A stretch of DNA of 64,000 nucleotides from Escherichia sp. ESNIH1 (GTDB taxonomy: Bacteria > Pseudomonadota > Gammaproteobacteria > Enterobacterales > Enterobacteriaceae). The notes under the pieces were generated by a model. It made no database searches and was not told the DNA's origin. It worked only from the letters and a program-made list of their open reading frames with translations. The position numbers were made by a program, and so were the translations under genes. The DNA is taken from the NCBI GenBank assembly GCA_002918705.1, contig PQKR01000004.1, positions 186,001-250,000 on the forward strand. Reading direction: 5' to 3'. Shown one piece after another: positions 8,680 through 16,817 of the stretch (position 1 is its first letter; every line of letters starts with the position of its first letter).

Positions 8680-9027
8680 ATGAGCTTTGAGCGAAAAAAG
8701 GAACGTGCACTTGCCATTATGGAAAGTAAAAACATGTGGCGCAGTAACTATGCTCCGCCTCTGTTACGTGGCTTATGGAAGTTAGGACTAAAAATACCAC
8801 CCTTACCTTTCCTTTCATTCTGGCAAATCACACTAATGATGGGACTTATGTTTGGTCTTATATGGGGCCTCATGATGTGGTTTTCCAGATGGCAAGGTAT
8901 GGGCCTTCAACCTTTGTGGGCGATATTATGGAGTCTCGCAAGTGGAGTTCTGTTCGGCGTAATGATGGCAGCGTTTCACGGATGGCGTAAAAAGGTCAAT
9001 AAACTGCCTGACTGGCAAGATGTGTAA
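8680..9027 (+). CDS. DUF6404-like small membrane protein
   Basis: A 115-residue protein starting MSFERKKERALAIMESK. A soluble N-terminal helix and an SNYAPPLLRGLWKLG segment precede two hydrophobic helices (about 50-70 and 78-98), and the tail is basic. This resembles small enterobacterial proteins annotated as DUF6404; function unknown. I chose ATG 8680, which has AGGGAG about six bases upstream. A GTG at 8659 is in frame but lacks a good ribosome site. It is the only rightward gene in the repeat-bounded block. Confidence 0.7.
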   Translation: MSFERKKERALAIMESKNMWRSNYAPPLLRGLWKLGLKIPPLPFLSFWQITLMMGLMFGLIWGLMMWFSRWQGMGLQPLWAILWSLASGVLFGVMMAAFHGWRKKVNKLPDWQDV

Positions 9028-9057
9028 ATGACCTGCAAACGACTCAGCATCGCTAAA

Positions 9058-9081
9058 GTCCGCTTCTGGCACGAAGCGGAC
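9058..9081. repeat. Palindromic intergenic repeat, copy 5 (perfect)
   Basis: This is the best copy: arms GTCCGCTTC (9058-9066) and GAAGCGGAC (9073-9081) are perfect reverse complements around TGGCAC. It lies between the DUF6404-like gene and the phzF-like gene and serves as the reference for the other copies in 6.2-9.1 kb. Confidence 0.8.
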
Positions 9082-9113
9082 ATGCAAATACTGACCTCTT
9101 TAGTCCCGGCCTT

Positions 9114-9905
9114 CTAACGTAGCAACACCTTACCAATCAGATAGGTAATTGCCTTGCCGCCGATATGGACCCGGTCGCCCATGAGCTGGCAGCGTAAATC
9201 TCCGCCGCGTGCCGAACACTGATGCGCCAGCATCTCGGTTTTGTTCAGTTTTTCGGCCCAGTAAGGAATGAGCATGCTATGTGCAGATCCGGTGACAGGA
9301 TCTTCCGCGACGGCTTCTCCTGGACAGAAGAAGCGGCTGACAAAATCGTACTCTCCTTCGCCAGGCGCGGTAATGCAAACCATTTTCCCGAGAGGGAGCA
9401 TGGCATTAATATCAGGTCGTACTGCTTCTACCTGACGTTGGTTCTCCAACACCACAAGGTAATCACGTGCCACGCGCACCTCTTTGCACTCGGTGATGCC
9501 CAACGTCTCCAGCAGTAAAGGCAGCGGCATGACGGGATCCGTTTGCCAGGCAGGGAAATCCAGCGTCAGCCACTCATCACTGCGCGTTACCGTCAGGGGA
9601 CCCACAAAGCGAGTAGCAAACTGGATAGTTGTATCCGGATAATTAAGATGTTCAAAAATGACGTGTGCTGCGGCAAGGGTGGCATGTCCACACAGGTCAA
9701 TTTCACCCTGAGTGGTAAACCAGCGCAGCTCAAAGCCATTATTATTAGCGATAAAGAACGCTGTCTCTGACTGGTTGTGCTGCTTAGACATCTTCAATAA
9801 TGTCTCATCAGGCAACCATTCCGTGAGCGGGCACACTGCGGCGGCGTTACCAGCAAACGTGGTGGCGGCAAAGGCATCTACCATATAAAAATCAATTTCT
9901 TGCAT
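9114..9905 (-). CDS. PhzF family isomerase
   Basis: A PhzF-fold enzyme of about 263 residues with the family N-terminus (VDAFAATTFAGNAAAVCPL). The conserved catalytic glutamate lies in QHNQSETAFF, followed by GEIDLCGHATLAAAHVIF and the C-terminal EDPVTGSAH loop. Family members isomerise or epimerise small metabolites; PhzF itself acts in phenazine biosynthesis, but no phenazine genes are nearby. I start it at ATG 9905; a TTG at 9914 is in frame. The gene directly follows the TPR gene, so the two probably form an operon. Confidence 0.9.
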   Translation of the reverse strand: MQEIDFYMVDAFAATTFAGNAAAVCPLTEWLPDETLLKMSKQHNQSETAFFIANNNGFELRWFTTQGEIDLCGHATLAAAHVIFEHLNYPDTTIQFATRFVGPLTVTRSDEWLTLDFPAWQTDPVMPLPLLLETLGITECKEVRVARDYLVVLENQRQVEAVRPDINAMLPLGKMVCITAPGEGEYDFVSRFFCPGEAVAEDPVTGSAHSMLIPYWAEKLNKTEMLAHQCSARGGDLRCQLMGDRVHIGGKAITYLIGKVLLR

Positions 9906-9915
9906 AGCGTCCAAC

Positions 9916-10389
9916 TTAATTCACATTGTGAGAGTAACAAGCCAATGCTTTTGCATACCGCTGAATGCCCGGCGTCGGCGGGTGGTTTGACATCAGCTCA
10001 AGCATCACCGCCATCGCGCGATCGTGTTCACCGAGATTGTGCAGGCACAGAGCATAAAAGGGGATGGCTTCGCTGGCATTGGGATAGTCTCTGATAATCT
10101 CTTTAAACGCTTCTTTAGCGAGCGCATATTTTCCCAGACAGCGCCAGGTGCAAGCGAGACCGAACTTAGCTTCAAACTGGTTATCGCCCTCCAGTCCCTC
10201 CTCGAGCGCAGCGAGATAATATTTAGCGGCACTATCTTCCAGCCCCTCATTGTCGTAGGACCAGGCGATATGGAGCAGTGCTTCTGCTTTTAAATGGGGA
10301 TTGACTGCGAGTTCTCTAAGAAGCGCCCGGCTTTTTGTATACTCGCCTGACGATCGCAACGCGATTGCTGTTTGAATTTTACTGTCCAT
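9916..10389 (-). CDS. Tetratricopeptide repeat protein
   Basis: A 157-residue, all-helical soluble protein with TPR-like units. Examples are the segment around LLHIAWSYDNEGLEDSAAKY and the repeats with LGKYALAKEAFKEIIRDYP and LGEHDRAMAVMLELMSNHP. Such proteins mediate protein contacts; the partner is unknown. It starts MDSKIQTAIALR and ends about ten bases before the ATG of the phzF-like gene, suggesting cotranscription. Confidence 0.85.
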   Translation of the reverse strand: MDSKIQTAIALRSSGEYTKSRALLRELAVNPHLKAEALLHIAWSYDNEGLEDSAAKYYLAALEEGLEGDNQFEAKFGLACTWRCLGKYALAKEAFKEIIRDYPNASEAIPFYALCLHNLGEHDRAMAVMLELMSNHPPTPGIQRYAKALACYSHNVN

Positions 10390-10486
10390 AACGATCGGCC
10401 TGTAGAAGTAGAATAAGAGACAGCATTTATAAAACCAAAAACCCGCTGCGCTTACTATCCTTTTCTATTAGTCGCGTAACGCGAAC

Positions 10487-10510
10487 GCCGGGCGGCGGCC
10501 ACCGCCCGGC
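10487..10510. repeat. REP-like hairpin
   Basis: GCCGGGCGG (10487-10495) pairs perfectly with CCGCCCGGC (10502-10510) in the gap upstream of the TPR gene. The sequence resembles the GCCGGGCGGCGGC class of enterobacterial REP elements. It may also act as a terminator for the small gene beside it. Confidence 0.6.
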
Positions 10511-10516
10511 ATTGAA

Positions 10517-10720
10517 CTACACTGTCACTAAACCTTCCTGTAGCTGCTCAAGATGGTGATCGTAGCGTTGCAGGAACAACATCTTACAATCGTCATCCAT
10601 ATTGCCTGTGATAGCCTCCGTGCAGAGATGTCTACCTTGCGAACGCATCTGAGCGAAGCTGAAAGCAAGAAATTCAAAATCCTGAGAAGATACTACACAC
10701 TTTTCACTCACTAACTGCAT
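10517..10720 (-). CDS. Small acidic protein of unknown function (67 aa)
   Basis: I start this gene at the ATG at 10720, which gives MQLVSEKCVVSSQDFEFLAF and has a strong GAGGAGGAAG Shine-Dalgarno immediately upstream. The longer reading frame starting at 10753 would place that ribosome site inside the coding region. The peptide is mostly helical in character, with a C-terminal DDDCKMLFLQRYDHHLEQL, and has no membrane segment. I do not recognise a family. It has its own promoter region and no operon partners. Confidence 0.65.
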   Translation of the reverse strand: MQLVSEKCVVSSQDFEFLAFSFAQMRSQGRHLCTEAITGNMDDDCKMLFLQRYDHHLEQLQEGLVTV

Positions 10721-10845
10721 GACTTCCTCCTCTATAGTTGAACAAAAGCTCAAAGGAAATATGCATATTTAGTTTAAGTATGGATCAAAAATAGCGGGCG
10801 GGTAAGATATGAAGAACGATAGCTGTAAACTATCAATAAAGCGGA

Positions 10846-10869
10846 GGAGGCGCGGGTGCGCCTCCTTTT
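10846..10869. terminator. Strong hairpin downstream of the alpha/beta hydrolase gene
   Basis: GGAGGCGC (10846-10853) pairs with GCGCCTCC (10858-10865) around a four-base loop, followed by TTTT on the plus strand. On the minus strand it ends the operon of the chloroperoxidase-like gene, with a weaker T-rich tail, so it may work both ways. Confidence 0.7.
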
Positions 10870-10878
10870 AAGCTACTG

Positions 10879-11700
10879 TTACAGCGACTGCAAAAATGCC
10901 AGCAGGTCGTTGTTAAGCTGATCCTGGTGCGTAACGGCGAAGCCGTGCGGCGCGTTATCGTAGACTTTCAGCTGCGCGCCACGGATGGTTTCCGCTGCGA
11001 CTTTACCGGTAGTTTCGAACGGCACAACCTGGTCGTTGCTGCCGTGGATCACCAGGGTAGGGACATCCACTTTCGCCACGTCCGGGCGGAAATCGGTCTC
11101 TGCGAAGGCGGTAACGCAGTCAATGGTCCCTTTGAGGGAGGCGAGTAGGGCGATGTTCAGCGTCTGGGTCAATATGCCCTCAGAGACGTTCTGCCCGGCG
11201 TTGGTGCCGTAGAACGGAGCAGCGAAGTCGCTGATAAACTGGGCGCGATCTTTACGTAACCCAGCGCGAATGCCTTCAAATACGCTTTGATCCACGCCCT
11301 GCGGGTAGTCGGCGGCTTTGCCGAAAATAGGCGTCACTGCGCCCAGCAGCACCAGCGCTTTCACACGATCGCTACCGTAACGGCCGATATAGCGGGTCAC
11401 GTCGCCGCCGCCCATCGAGAAACCGACCAGGGTCACGTCACGCAGATCGAGGCTGGTAATCAGATCGTTGATGTCAGAGGCGAAGGTGTCGTAGTCATAG
11501 CCTTCCCACGGCTGATCCGAACGACCAAAGCCACGGCGATCGAAGGCGATAACGCGATAGCCACGCTCGGCCAGGAAGTTCAGCTGGCTGTCCCACATAT
11601 CGGCATCCAGCGGCCAGCCGTGACTGAACAGCACCGGCTTGCCTGAACCCCAGTCTTTGTAATAAATCTGCGTGCCATCCTGCGTTTTGATTGTGCTCAT
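10879..11700 (-). CDS. Alpha/beta hydrolase, non-haem chloroperoxidase type
   Basis: A 273-residue alpha/beta hydrolase very like the cofactor-free haloperoxidases and aryl esterases. The nucleophile Ser95 lies in GFSMGG, the acid is Asp223 in HGSNDQVVPF and the base is His252 in NAPHGF. An oxyanion segment SHGWPLDADMW is near the N-terminus. The physiological role is probably hydrolysis of an ester or lactone. It is the last gene of a leftward set after the amidohydrolase, DoxX and MFS genes, 42 bp after the MFS gene. A GAGG Shine-Dalgarno precedes the ATG. Confidence 0.92.
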   Translation of the reverse strand: MSTIKTQDGTQIYYKDWGSGKPVLFSHGWPLDADMWDSQLNFLAERGYRVIAFDRRGFGRSDQPWEGYDYDTFASDINDLITSLDLRDVTLVGFSMGGGDVTRYIGRYGSDRVKALVLLGAVTPIFGKAADYPQGVDQSVFEGIRAGLRKDRAQFISDFAAPFYGTNAGQNVSEGILTQTLNIALLASLKGTIDCVTAFAETDFRPDVAKVDVPTLVIHGSNDQVVPFETTGKVAAETIRGAQLKVYDNAPHGFAVTHQDQLNNDLLAFLQSL

Positions 11701-11742
11701 ACTCGATCCTCAGTAGTGATAACGGGTTATGGGTTGTGTTGT

Positions 11743-13377
11743 TTAAGTGATGGGCGCTACCAGGTAGCGAACCTCGGGAAGTTCACCACCGCGATGAAAA
11801 GCATAGACTTTGCTTTGGATCAGCAGATCGTTCACCGTATGGCGCTCCTGCTGACGCAAATGCTCAATCCAGGTTCCAATAACAAAGGTCTCCAGAAAAA
11901 TCCCGGGCCGCTGGATATCTTCATATACCGACCAGCTTAGCGCGCCGCCGCGCTGACGGACCCGGCGCATCTCCTGAATCCCAACGACAAAGTCATACAC
12001 GTCGTCGGCGTCTATCTGATACTCATAGATGACCATAATCGGGCCGCGCTCGTGGGAAACATCCAACGTTCGGGCGAGATTGTCGATTTCACGCAGATCC
12101 AGGTTGAGATCGGGGTTCTCATCCAACCGCCAGCGGAAAACGGTCAGGCTGGCCAGCACCATGCCCACCGTTGCGACACAGAGCGAGACGGGGAGGGTGA
12201 AATGCGACGCCAGCTGGCCCCAGATGGCGCTGCCCAGGGTCATTGAGCCGAAGAAGACCGTGAGATAGACCGCCAGCGCCCGTGCTTTAACCCATTTTGC
12301 CGCGCTGCGCTGCGCGCCCATGTTGAGCGTCGAGAGCACCGCTATCCAGGCAAAGCCGGTGATAAACAGAAACGCGTTCAGCAACCAGAAGTGGCGGACA
12401 AAGGCCAGGGCCAGCATGGCGGCGGCATAAAACAGACTGGTCAGCACCATCAGGCGGTCCGGGTTGAGCCGTTTGCGCAGCCCAGGCAGCACTACTGCGC
12501 CAAAAATCGCCCCGATGCCGATACAGGCCAGCATAATACCGTAGCCGCCGGGGCCGAGCCCCAGTTCACGGCGCGCGACCAGCGGCAGTAAAGCCCAGGC
12601 GGCGCTGCCGAAGAGGAAAAACGCCACGGTGCGCACCAGCACGTTGCGCAGTACCGGCGCGGCATGCACGTAACGTAATCCTGCCCGCACAGCGGGAAAG
12701 AAGTGCTCCGGCGGCAGGCGCTGAATAGAGGGCTCCGCTTTCCAGCGATAGAGCACCCAGGCTACCCCCAGCACCGACAGCGCATTCAGCAAGAACACCA
12801 CCCACGGACCGGCAAAGGACAGCACCAGTCCTCCCAGCGCCGGGCCAATCGCGCGGCTGATATTGATGCCCAGCGAGTTCAGGGCGATAGCCGGGGCCAG
12901 CTCATTTTTCTCCACCAGATCCGGCACGATAGCCTGAAACGGCGGCGAGCTCATTGCCGCACCCGCGCTGAGCAGGAAGGCGGCGATAAGCAGCACCGTC
13001 GGGGTCACGTAACCGGCGAGCGACAGCAGGGTCAGGCCCGCCGCCGCGATAAAGACCCATACCTGGGAAAAGAGCAGGTACTTCCGGCGGTCGACGATAT
13101 CCGCCATCACCCCGGAGGGCAGAGCGAAGAGAAACATCGGCAGGCTGCTTGCCGCCTGCACCAGCGCGACGGAGAGCGGATCCGCGCTCAGCGTCAGCAT
13201 GGTCCAGTTCACCCCGACATCGTTCATCCATGAACCGATGTTGGAGACCACCGTCGCTATCCACAGCATGCGAAAAATGGGGTTACGCAGCGGCTGCCAG
13301 GATGATGCGGCGGCAGGCTGCGCTGTCACAGACGCTGCTTGCGCCGTTGCCGTGCGGATATCATTTACCTGCGCCAT
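11743..13377 (-). CDS. MFS transporter with C-terminal ABM-like domain (MFS_3 family)
   Basis: A 544-residue major facilitator. About 11-12 membrane helices occupy residues 30-425, and SGVMADIVDRRKYLL is the loop 2-3 motif. The C-terminal cytoplasmic region (about 440-544, GPIMVIYEYQID onward) resembles the extra domain of the MFS_3 (transmembrane secretion effector) family. These are usually annotated as exporters, EntS being a distant relative; the substrate is unknown. The start overlaps the end of the DoxX gene by 17 bp and has a GAGGAG ribosome site, so translation is probably coupled. Confidence 0.9.
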   Translation of the reverse strand: MAQVNDIRTATAQAASVTAQPAAASSWQPLRNPIFRMLWIATVVSNIGSWMNDVGVNWTMLTLSADPLSVALVQAASSLPMFLFALPSGVMADIVDRRKYLLFSQVWVFIAAAGLTLLSLAGYVTPTVLLIAAFLLSAGAAMSSPPFQAIVPDLVEKNELAPAIALNSLGINISRAIGPALGGLVLSFAGPWVVFLLNALSVLGVAWVLYRWKAEPSIQRLPPEHFFPAVRAGLRYVHAAPVLRNVLVRTVAFFLFGSAAWALLPLVARRELGLGPGGYGIMLACIGIGAIFGAVVLPGLRKRLNPDRLMVLTSLFYAAAMLALAFVRHFWLLNAFLFITGFAWIAVLSTLNMGAQRSAAKWVKARALAVYLTVFFGSMTLGSAIWGQLASHFTLPVSLCVATVGMVLASLTVFRWRLDENPDLNLDLREIDNLARTLDVSHERGPIMVIYEYQIDADDVYDFVVGIQEMRRVRQRGGALSWSVYEDIQRPGIFLETFVIGTWIEHLRQQERHTVNDLLIQSKVYAFHRGGELPEVRYLVAPIT

Positions 13378-13792
13378 AGCGAAACTCCTCTACGCGACTC
13401 GTGAAGGGCCGCCAGCTGCCCGGCCCGGTTATCGCCAGCGTGGTGAAGATAATCAGCAGCAGCCAGCCAAACTGGCCTTCCGCCATACTCCATCCAGGAT
13501 GAACCACCAGCATCGCCACCAGCAGCACGCCGATAATCGGCAGGCAGGCCAGCCGTGTACCGACCCCCAGGATGATGAAGAGTGGGCAAACCGCTTCGGC
13601 GAAGATAGCCGGTAAGAGGCTGGTCCACGGGCCCAGTCCAAACGGATCCTCGATCCGCGTCAGCTCTTCACTAAAGTGCATCACCTTTGGCAAGCCGTGC
13701 ACGTAGAGCAGCAGCAGACTACCGGTGAGGCGCAGGAAGAACAGCCCCGCATCAATACGGGGCGAAAAAGCCGATGCGCTTTTCATAGGCAT
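13361..13792 (-). CDS. DoxX family membrane protein
   Basis: A 143-residue protein with four hydrophobic segments. DoxX features include the N-terminal RIDAGLFFLRLTGSLLLLYVHGLPK and a later LGVGTRLACLPIIGVLLVAML. DoxX-type proteins are linked to quinone or thiol redox processes in membranes, but the function in enterobacteria is not defined. The ATG shares one base with the stop of the amidohydrolase gene, and the 3' end overlaps the MFS gene, so the three are one transcription unit. Confidence 0.88.
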   Translation of the reverse strand: MPMKSASAFSPRIDAGLFFLRLTGSLLLLYVHGLPKVMHFSEELTRIEDPFGLGPWTSLLPAIFAEAVCPLFIILGVGTRLACLPIIGVLLVAMLVVHPGWSMAEGQFGWLLLIIFTTLAITGPGSWRPFTSRVEEFRYGAGK

Positions 13793-15666
13793 CAGAAGGC
13801 GAAGCAGCTGCAGCCGAGTGCGCCCCAGAAGGCGCTATCGTCTGAAACCGGAACCGAGGAGCGGCGCGCCACGTCGTGCTGGTGGCTGTGTACGCCGCAC
13901 GGGCCGCTGCAGTGGTGCACGGCAGGCATCAGGCCTACGCGGGTTTGCTGCGGCGGGGCGCTGCGGTAGTGGCCCGGCACGTTGACTACCGGCGACCACT
14001 CTGGCAGCACGGGAATCGACGGCGGCGCTTCCGAAGTAAAAGCCCCGGCGGCGTAGACGATGTTGCCATCCACGACGGTCAGCACGGACTCGATACCTTT
14101 GATCTCCTCCTCCGGCACGCGGAAGTAGTCTTTGCTCAGCACCGCCAGATCCGCCAGCTGGCCCACTTTAATCTGGCCTTTTTTGCCCTGCTCGCTGGAG
14201 AACCAGGCGCTGCCCTGGGTCCAGAGCATCAGGGCGGTATCGCGGTCGAGGCGCGCGTTCACGTCATACATCTGCATGCCGCCCACGGTGCGGCCAGAGA
14301 CCAGCCAGTAGAGCGCTGTCCACGGGTTGTAGCTGGCGACGCGGGTGGCGTCGGTCCCCAGGCCCACCGGCACGCCGGTTTCCAGCATCTTTGCAACCGG
14401 CGGGGTGTGGCGAACCGCCTCCATGCCATAGCGCTCGGCGAAGTATTCACCCTGGAAGGCCATCCGGTGCTGCACCGCAATGCCGCCGCCCAGCGCCTTG
14501 ATGCGGTCGATGTTGTGCTGGGTGACCGTTTCGGCGTGATCAAAGAACCAGTGCAGGCCGTTGAAGGGGATCTCCCGGTTCACTCTTTCGAACACATCCA
14601 GCATGCGGCTGATGGATTCGTTATAGGTGGCGTGCAGGCGGAACGGCCAGCGGTGTTCAACCAGATGACGGACCACGCGCTCCAGCTCGTCTTCCATACC
14701 CGGCGCGAGATCCGGGCGCGGTTCGAGGAAATCTTCGAAGTCGGCGGCGGAGAAGACCAGCATTTCGCCTGCGCCGTTGTGGCGGAAGAAGTCGCTGCCC
14801 TGGCCTGGCGTCAGCATGTCGGTCCACTTCTCAAAATCTTCCAGCTCATGGCCGGGACGCTGGGTAAACAGGTTATAGGCGATGCGGATGGTCATCTGCT
14901 CTTTGGCATGCAGCTCGGCGATCACCTCATAATCTTCCGGGTAGTTCTGGAAGCCGCCGCCGGCGTCGATAGCGCTGGTCAGCCCCAGGCGATTCAGCTC
15001 ACGCATAAACTGGCGGGTGGAGTTGACCTGCTGCTCCAGCGGCAGCTTCGGCCCTTTCGCCAGGGTGGCGTACAGGATCATGGCGTTCGGGCGCGCAATC
15101 AGCATCCCGGTTGGGTTGCCGTTGCTGTCGCGCTGGATCTCGCCGCCCGGCGGGTTCGGGGTATCTTTGGTGTAGCCCACCACCTTCAGCGCGGCGCGGT
15201 TGAGCAGGGCGCGGTCATAGAGATGCAGAATAAACACCGGCGTATCCGGCGCGGCCTCGTTGATCTCATCCAGCGTGGGCATCCGGCGCTCGGCAAACTG
15301 AAACTCCGACCAGCCGCCGACCACGCGCACCCACTGCGGAGAAGGGGTGCGCAGCGCCTGCTCTTTTAGCATCCGCAGCGCGTCCGCCAGCGACGGTACG
15401 CCTTCCCAGCGCAGTTCGAGGTTGTAGTTCAGACCGCCGCGGATCAGGTGCAGGTGGGAGTCGTTCAGGCCTGGGATTGCGGTGCTACCTTTCAGATCGA
15501 TGACGCGGGTGCCTTCCGCCTGATGCTGCATCACCTCCGCCGCCGTGCCGACCTCCAGAAATTTGCCGTCGCGAATAGCCACCGCATCGGCGACCGGATT
15601 TTCCCGATCTACCGTATGAAATTTACCGTTGAGTAAAATGAGCTCTGCCTTGCCAAGCGAGACCAT
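13792..15666 (-). CDS. Amidohydrolase, YtcJ-like, with Cys/His-rich tail
   Basis: A 624-residue metal-dependent amidohydrolase. The metal-binding DSHLH lies at 69-73 after the usual small beta domain. Further His and Asp residues occur in HDxE-like positions (WFFDHAETVTQHN, about 380-392) and in GLGTDATR. YtcJ-type enzymes hydrolyse amides, ureas or formamide-like bonds; the exact substrate is unknown. The last 50 or so residues form an unusual tail rich in Cys and His (VHHCSGPCGVHSHQHD), which could bind metal. It is the first gene of the leftward operon and diverges from the isochorismatase-fold hydrolase. Confidence 0.9.
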   Translation of the reverse strand: MVSLGKAELILLNGKFHTVDRENPVADAVAIRDGKFLEVGTAAEVMQHQAEGTRVIDLKGSTAIPGLNDSHLHLIRGGLNYNLELRWEGVPSLADALRMLKEQALRTPSPQWVRVVGGWSEFQFAERRMPTLDEINEAAPDTPVFILHLYDRALLNRAALKVVGYTKDTPNPPGGEIQRDSNGNPTGMLIARPNAMILYATLAKGPKLPLEQQVNSTRQFMRELNRLGLTSAIDAGGGFQNYPEDYEVIAELHAKEQMTIRIAYNLFTQRPGHELEDFEKWTDMLTPGQGSDFFRHNGAGEMLVFSAADFEDFLEPRPDLAPGMEDELERVVRHLVEHRWPFRLHATYNESISRMLDVFERVNREIPFNGLHWFFDHAETVTQHNIDRIKALGGGIAVQHRMAFQGEYFAERYGMEAVRHTPPVAKMLETGVPVGLGTDATRVASYNPWTALYWLVSGRTVGGMQMYDVNARLDRDTALMLWTQGSAWFSSEQGKKGQIKVGQLADLAVLSKDYFRVPEEEIKGIESVLTVVDGNIVYAAGAFTSEAPPSIPVLPEWSPVVNVPGHYRSAPPQQTRVGLMPAVHHCSGPCGVHSHQHDVARRSSVPVSDDSAFWGALGCSCFAF

Positions 15667-15755
15667 AGGGTTCTCCTGCTGAAGGGTCCGAAGCGTGATG
15701 CGCCGGACTATAAAAGTGGGGGGATTATCTTCAGCACGGGGATCGGACGTCTAGT

Positions 15756-15785
15756 TATACGAAGGTATACCTATACGAACGTATA
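15756..15785. promoter_or_regulatory. Two tandem 14-bp palindromes, candidate operators of the divergent operons
   Basis: TATACGAAGGTATA (15756-15769) and TATACGAACGTATA (15772-15785) are near-identical direct repeats. Each has inverted arms TATAC/GTATA around four bases, and they are spaced 16 bp start to start. Extra GTTATAC half-sites flank them on both sides. They lie about 90 bp from the amidohydrolase start and about 120 bp from the hydrolase start. This suits cooperative binding of a dimeric regulator controlling both directions. The protein that binds is unknown; the LuxR-type regulator at 23.5 kb is one candidate. Confidence 0.6.
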
Positions 15786-15902
15786 GTTATACACAGAGAT
15801 AATAGTTATGCCGGATAAGTGGTTTTACTATCCGTCCCAACATCGACGTCCGGGACGGCACGGACACCTGCTACTTAAACGACAATGACAATGGGAACTC
15901 AC

Positions 15903-16592
15903 ATGACCAACTCTAAGCTTGAAGTACTGACTCCGGAAAATTGCCAGATGATCTTTATCGATCAGCAGCCGCAGATGGCCTTTGGCGTACAGTCTATCGA
16001 CCGTCAGGTACTGAAGAACAACGTGGTTGGCCTGGCAAAAGCGGCTAAGGTTTTCAACATTCCCACCACTATCACCACCGTTGAAACTGAAAGCTTCTCG
16101 GGTAACACCTTCCCGGAGCTGCTGGACGTCTTCCCGGAGCACGACATTCTTGAGCGTACCTCCATGAACTCCTGGGACGACCAGAAAGTACGCGACGCGC
16201 TGGCAAAAAACGGCAAGAAGAAGGTTGTGGTCTCGGGCCTGTGGACCGAAGTGTGCAACAACACTTTCGCCCTGTGCGCCATGCTGGAAGGGGGATATGA
16301 AATCTATATGGTGGCTGACGCTTCCGGCGGTACCTCCAAAGAGGCGCATGACTACGCCATGCAGCGCATGATCCAGGCGGGCGTGATCCCGGTGACCTGG
16401 CAGCAGGTTCTGCTGGAGTGGCAGCGCGACTGGGCACATAAAGAGACCTACAACGCCGTGATGGATATCGTGAAAGAGCACTCCGGTGCCTACGGTATGG
16501 GCGTTGATTACGCTTACACTATGGTGCACAAGGCACCCGCTCGTGCTAAGGGCGCGCATCAAACCCTGGCGCCGGTGCCAGCGAATAAATAA
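15903..16592 (+). CDS. Isochorismatase-fold cysteine hydrolase (YcaC-like)
   Basis: About 229 residues with the cysteine hydrolase fold. The conserved Asp20 lies in MIFIDQQPQM and the nucleophile Cys118 in SGLWTEVCNN, followed by the ADASGG loop. The family includes isochorismatase, nicotinamidase and YcaC, which attack amide or ester-type bonds; the substrate here is not evident. I choose ATG 15903, preceded by a GGGA ribosome site. An upstream in-frame ATG at 15885 has none. The gene heads the operon with the XapX proteins and the two-component genes, and diverges from an amidohydrolase that may act in the same pathway. Confidence 0.88.
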   Translation: MTNSKLEVLTPENCQMIFIDQQPQMAFGVQSIDRQVLKNNVVGLAKAAKVFNIPTTITTVETESFSGNTFPELLDVFPEHDILERTSMNSWDDQKVRDALAKNGKKKVVVSGLWTEVCNNTFALCAMLEGGYEIYMVADASGGTSKEAHDYAMQRMIQAGVIPVTWQQVLLEWQRDWAHKETYNAVMDIVKEHSGAYGMGVDYAYTMVHKAPARAKGAHQTLAPVPANK

Positions 16593-16600
16593 AGCCATGC

Positions 16601-16632
16601 GGGCCGGACCAGCGTGCCGGCCCCTATTTTTA
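16601..16632 (+). terminator. Intercistronic terminator or attenuator after the hydrolase gene
   Basis: GGGCCGG (16601-16607) pairs with CCGGCCC (16617-16623), followed by CTATTTTTATT. It would lower transcription from the hydrolase gene into the XapX and two-component genes and so set expression ratios. Confidence 0.65.
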
Positions 16633-16653
16633 TTGAGTGACGGGAGAACTGCC

Positions 16654-16815
16654 ATGAGCGCAGAAATTATTTCCCTTGGCGCAGGCGTGCTGATTGGTCT
16701 GGTTTACGCCTTGTTGAAGGTGCGCTCGCCCGCGCCGCCCGCTATCGCGCTGGTTGGCTTGCTGGGGATGCTGGCAGGCGAGCAGCTCGTTAACGCCTTT
16801 ACCTGGGCAGGCTAA
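16654..16815 (+). CDS. XapX domain membrane protein, copy 1 (53 aa)
   Basis: A 53-residue protein with two hydrophobic stretches and the XapX/DUF1427 signature (LLKVRSPAPPAIALVGLLGM, about residues 20-39, then AGEQL). I start at ATG 16654, after CGGGAG. XapX proteins are tiny membrane components first noticed next to xanthosine transport genes; the function is unproven. Two bases separate it from a second XapX gene, so this is a tandem pair, possibly from a duplication. Confidence 0.82.
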   Translation: MSAEIISLGAGVLIGLVYALLKVRSPAPPAIALVGLLGMLAGEQLVNAFTWAG

Positions 16816-16817
16816 CT

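Noticed and set aside
13876..15369. A 497-codon open frame on the plus strand
   Set aside because: It lies wholly inside the amidohydrolase gene on the other strand; the translation is rich in R, H and Q, has no domain and is a typical shadow of GC-rich coding DNA.
15754..15792. A loxP-like sequence (ATACGAA repeats)
   Set aside because: The arms resemble TATACGAAG of loxP but are two direct palindromes 16 bp apart, not inverted 13-bp arms around an 8-bp spacer; an operator pair explains them better.
16486..16653. The upstream extension of the first XapX frame
   Set aside because: It overlaps the hydrolase gene and the terminator hairpin; the ATG at 16654 has a ribosome site and gives the normal XapX length.
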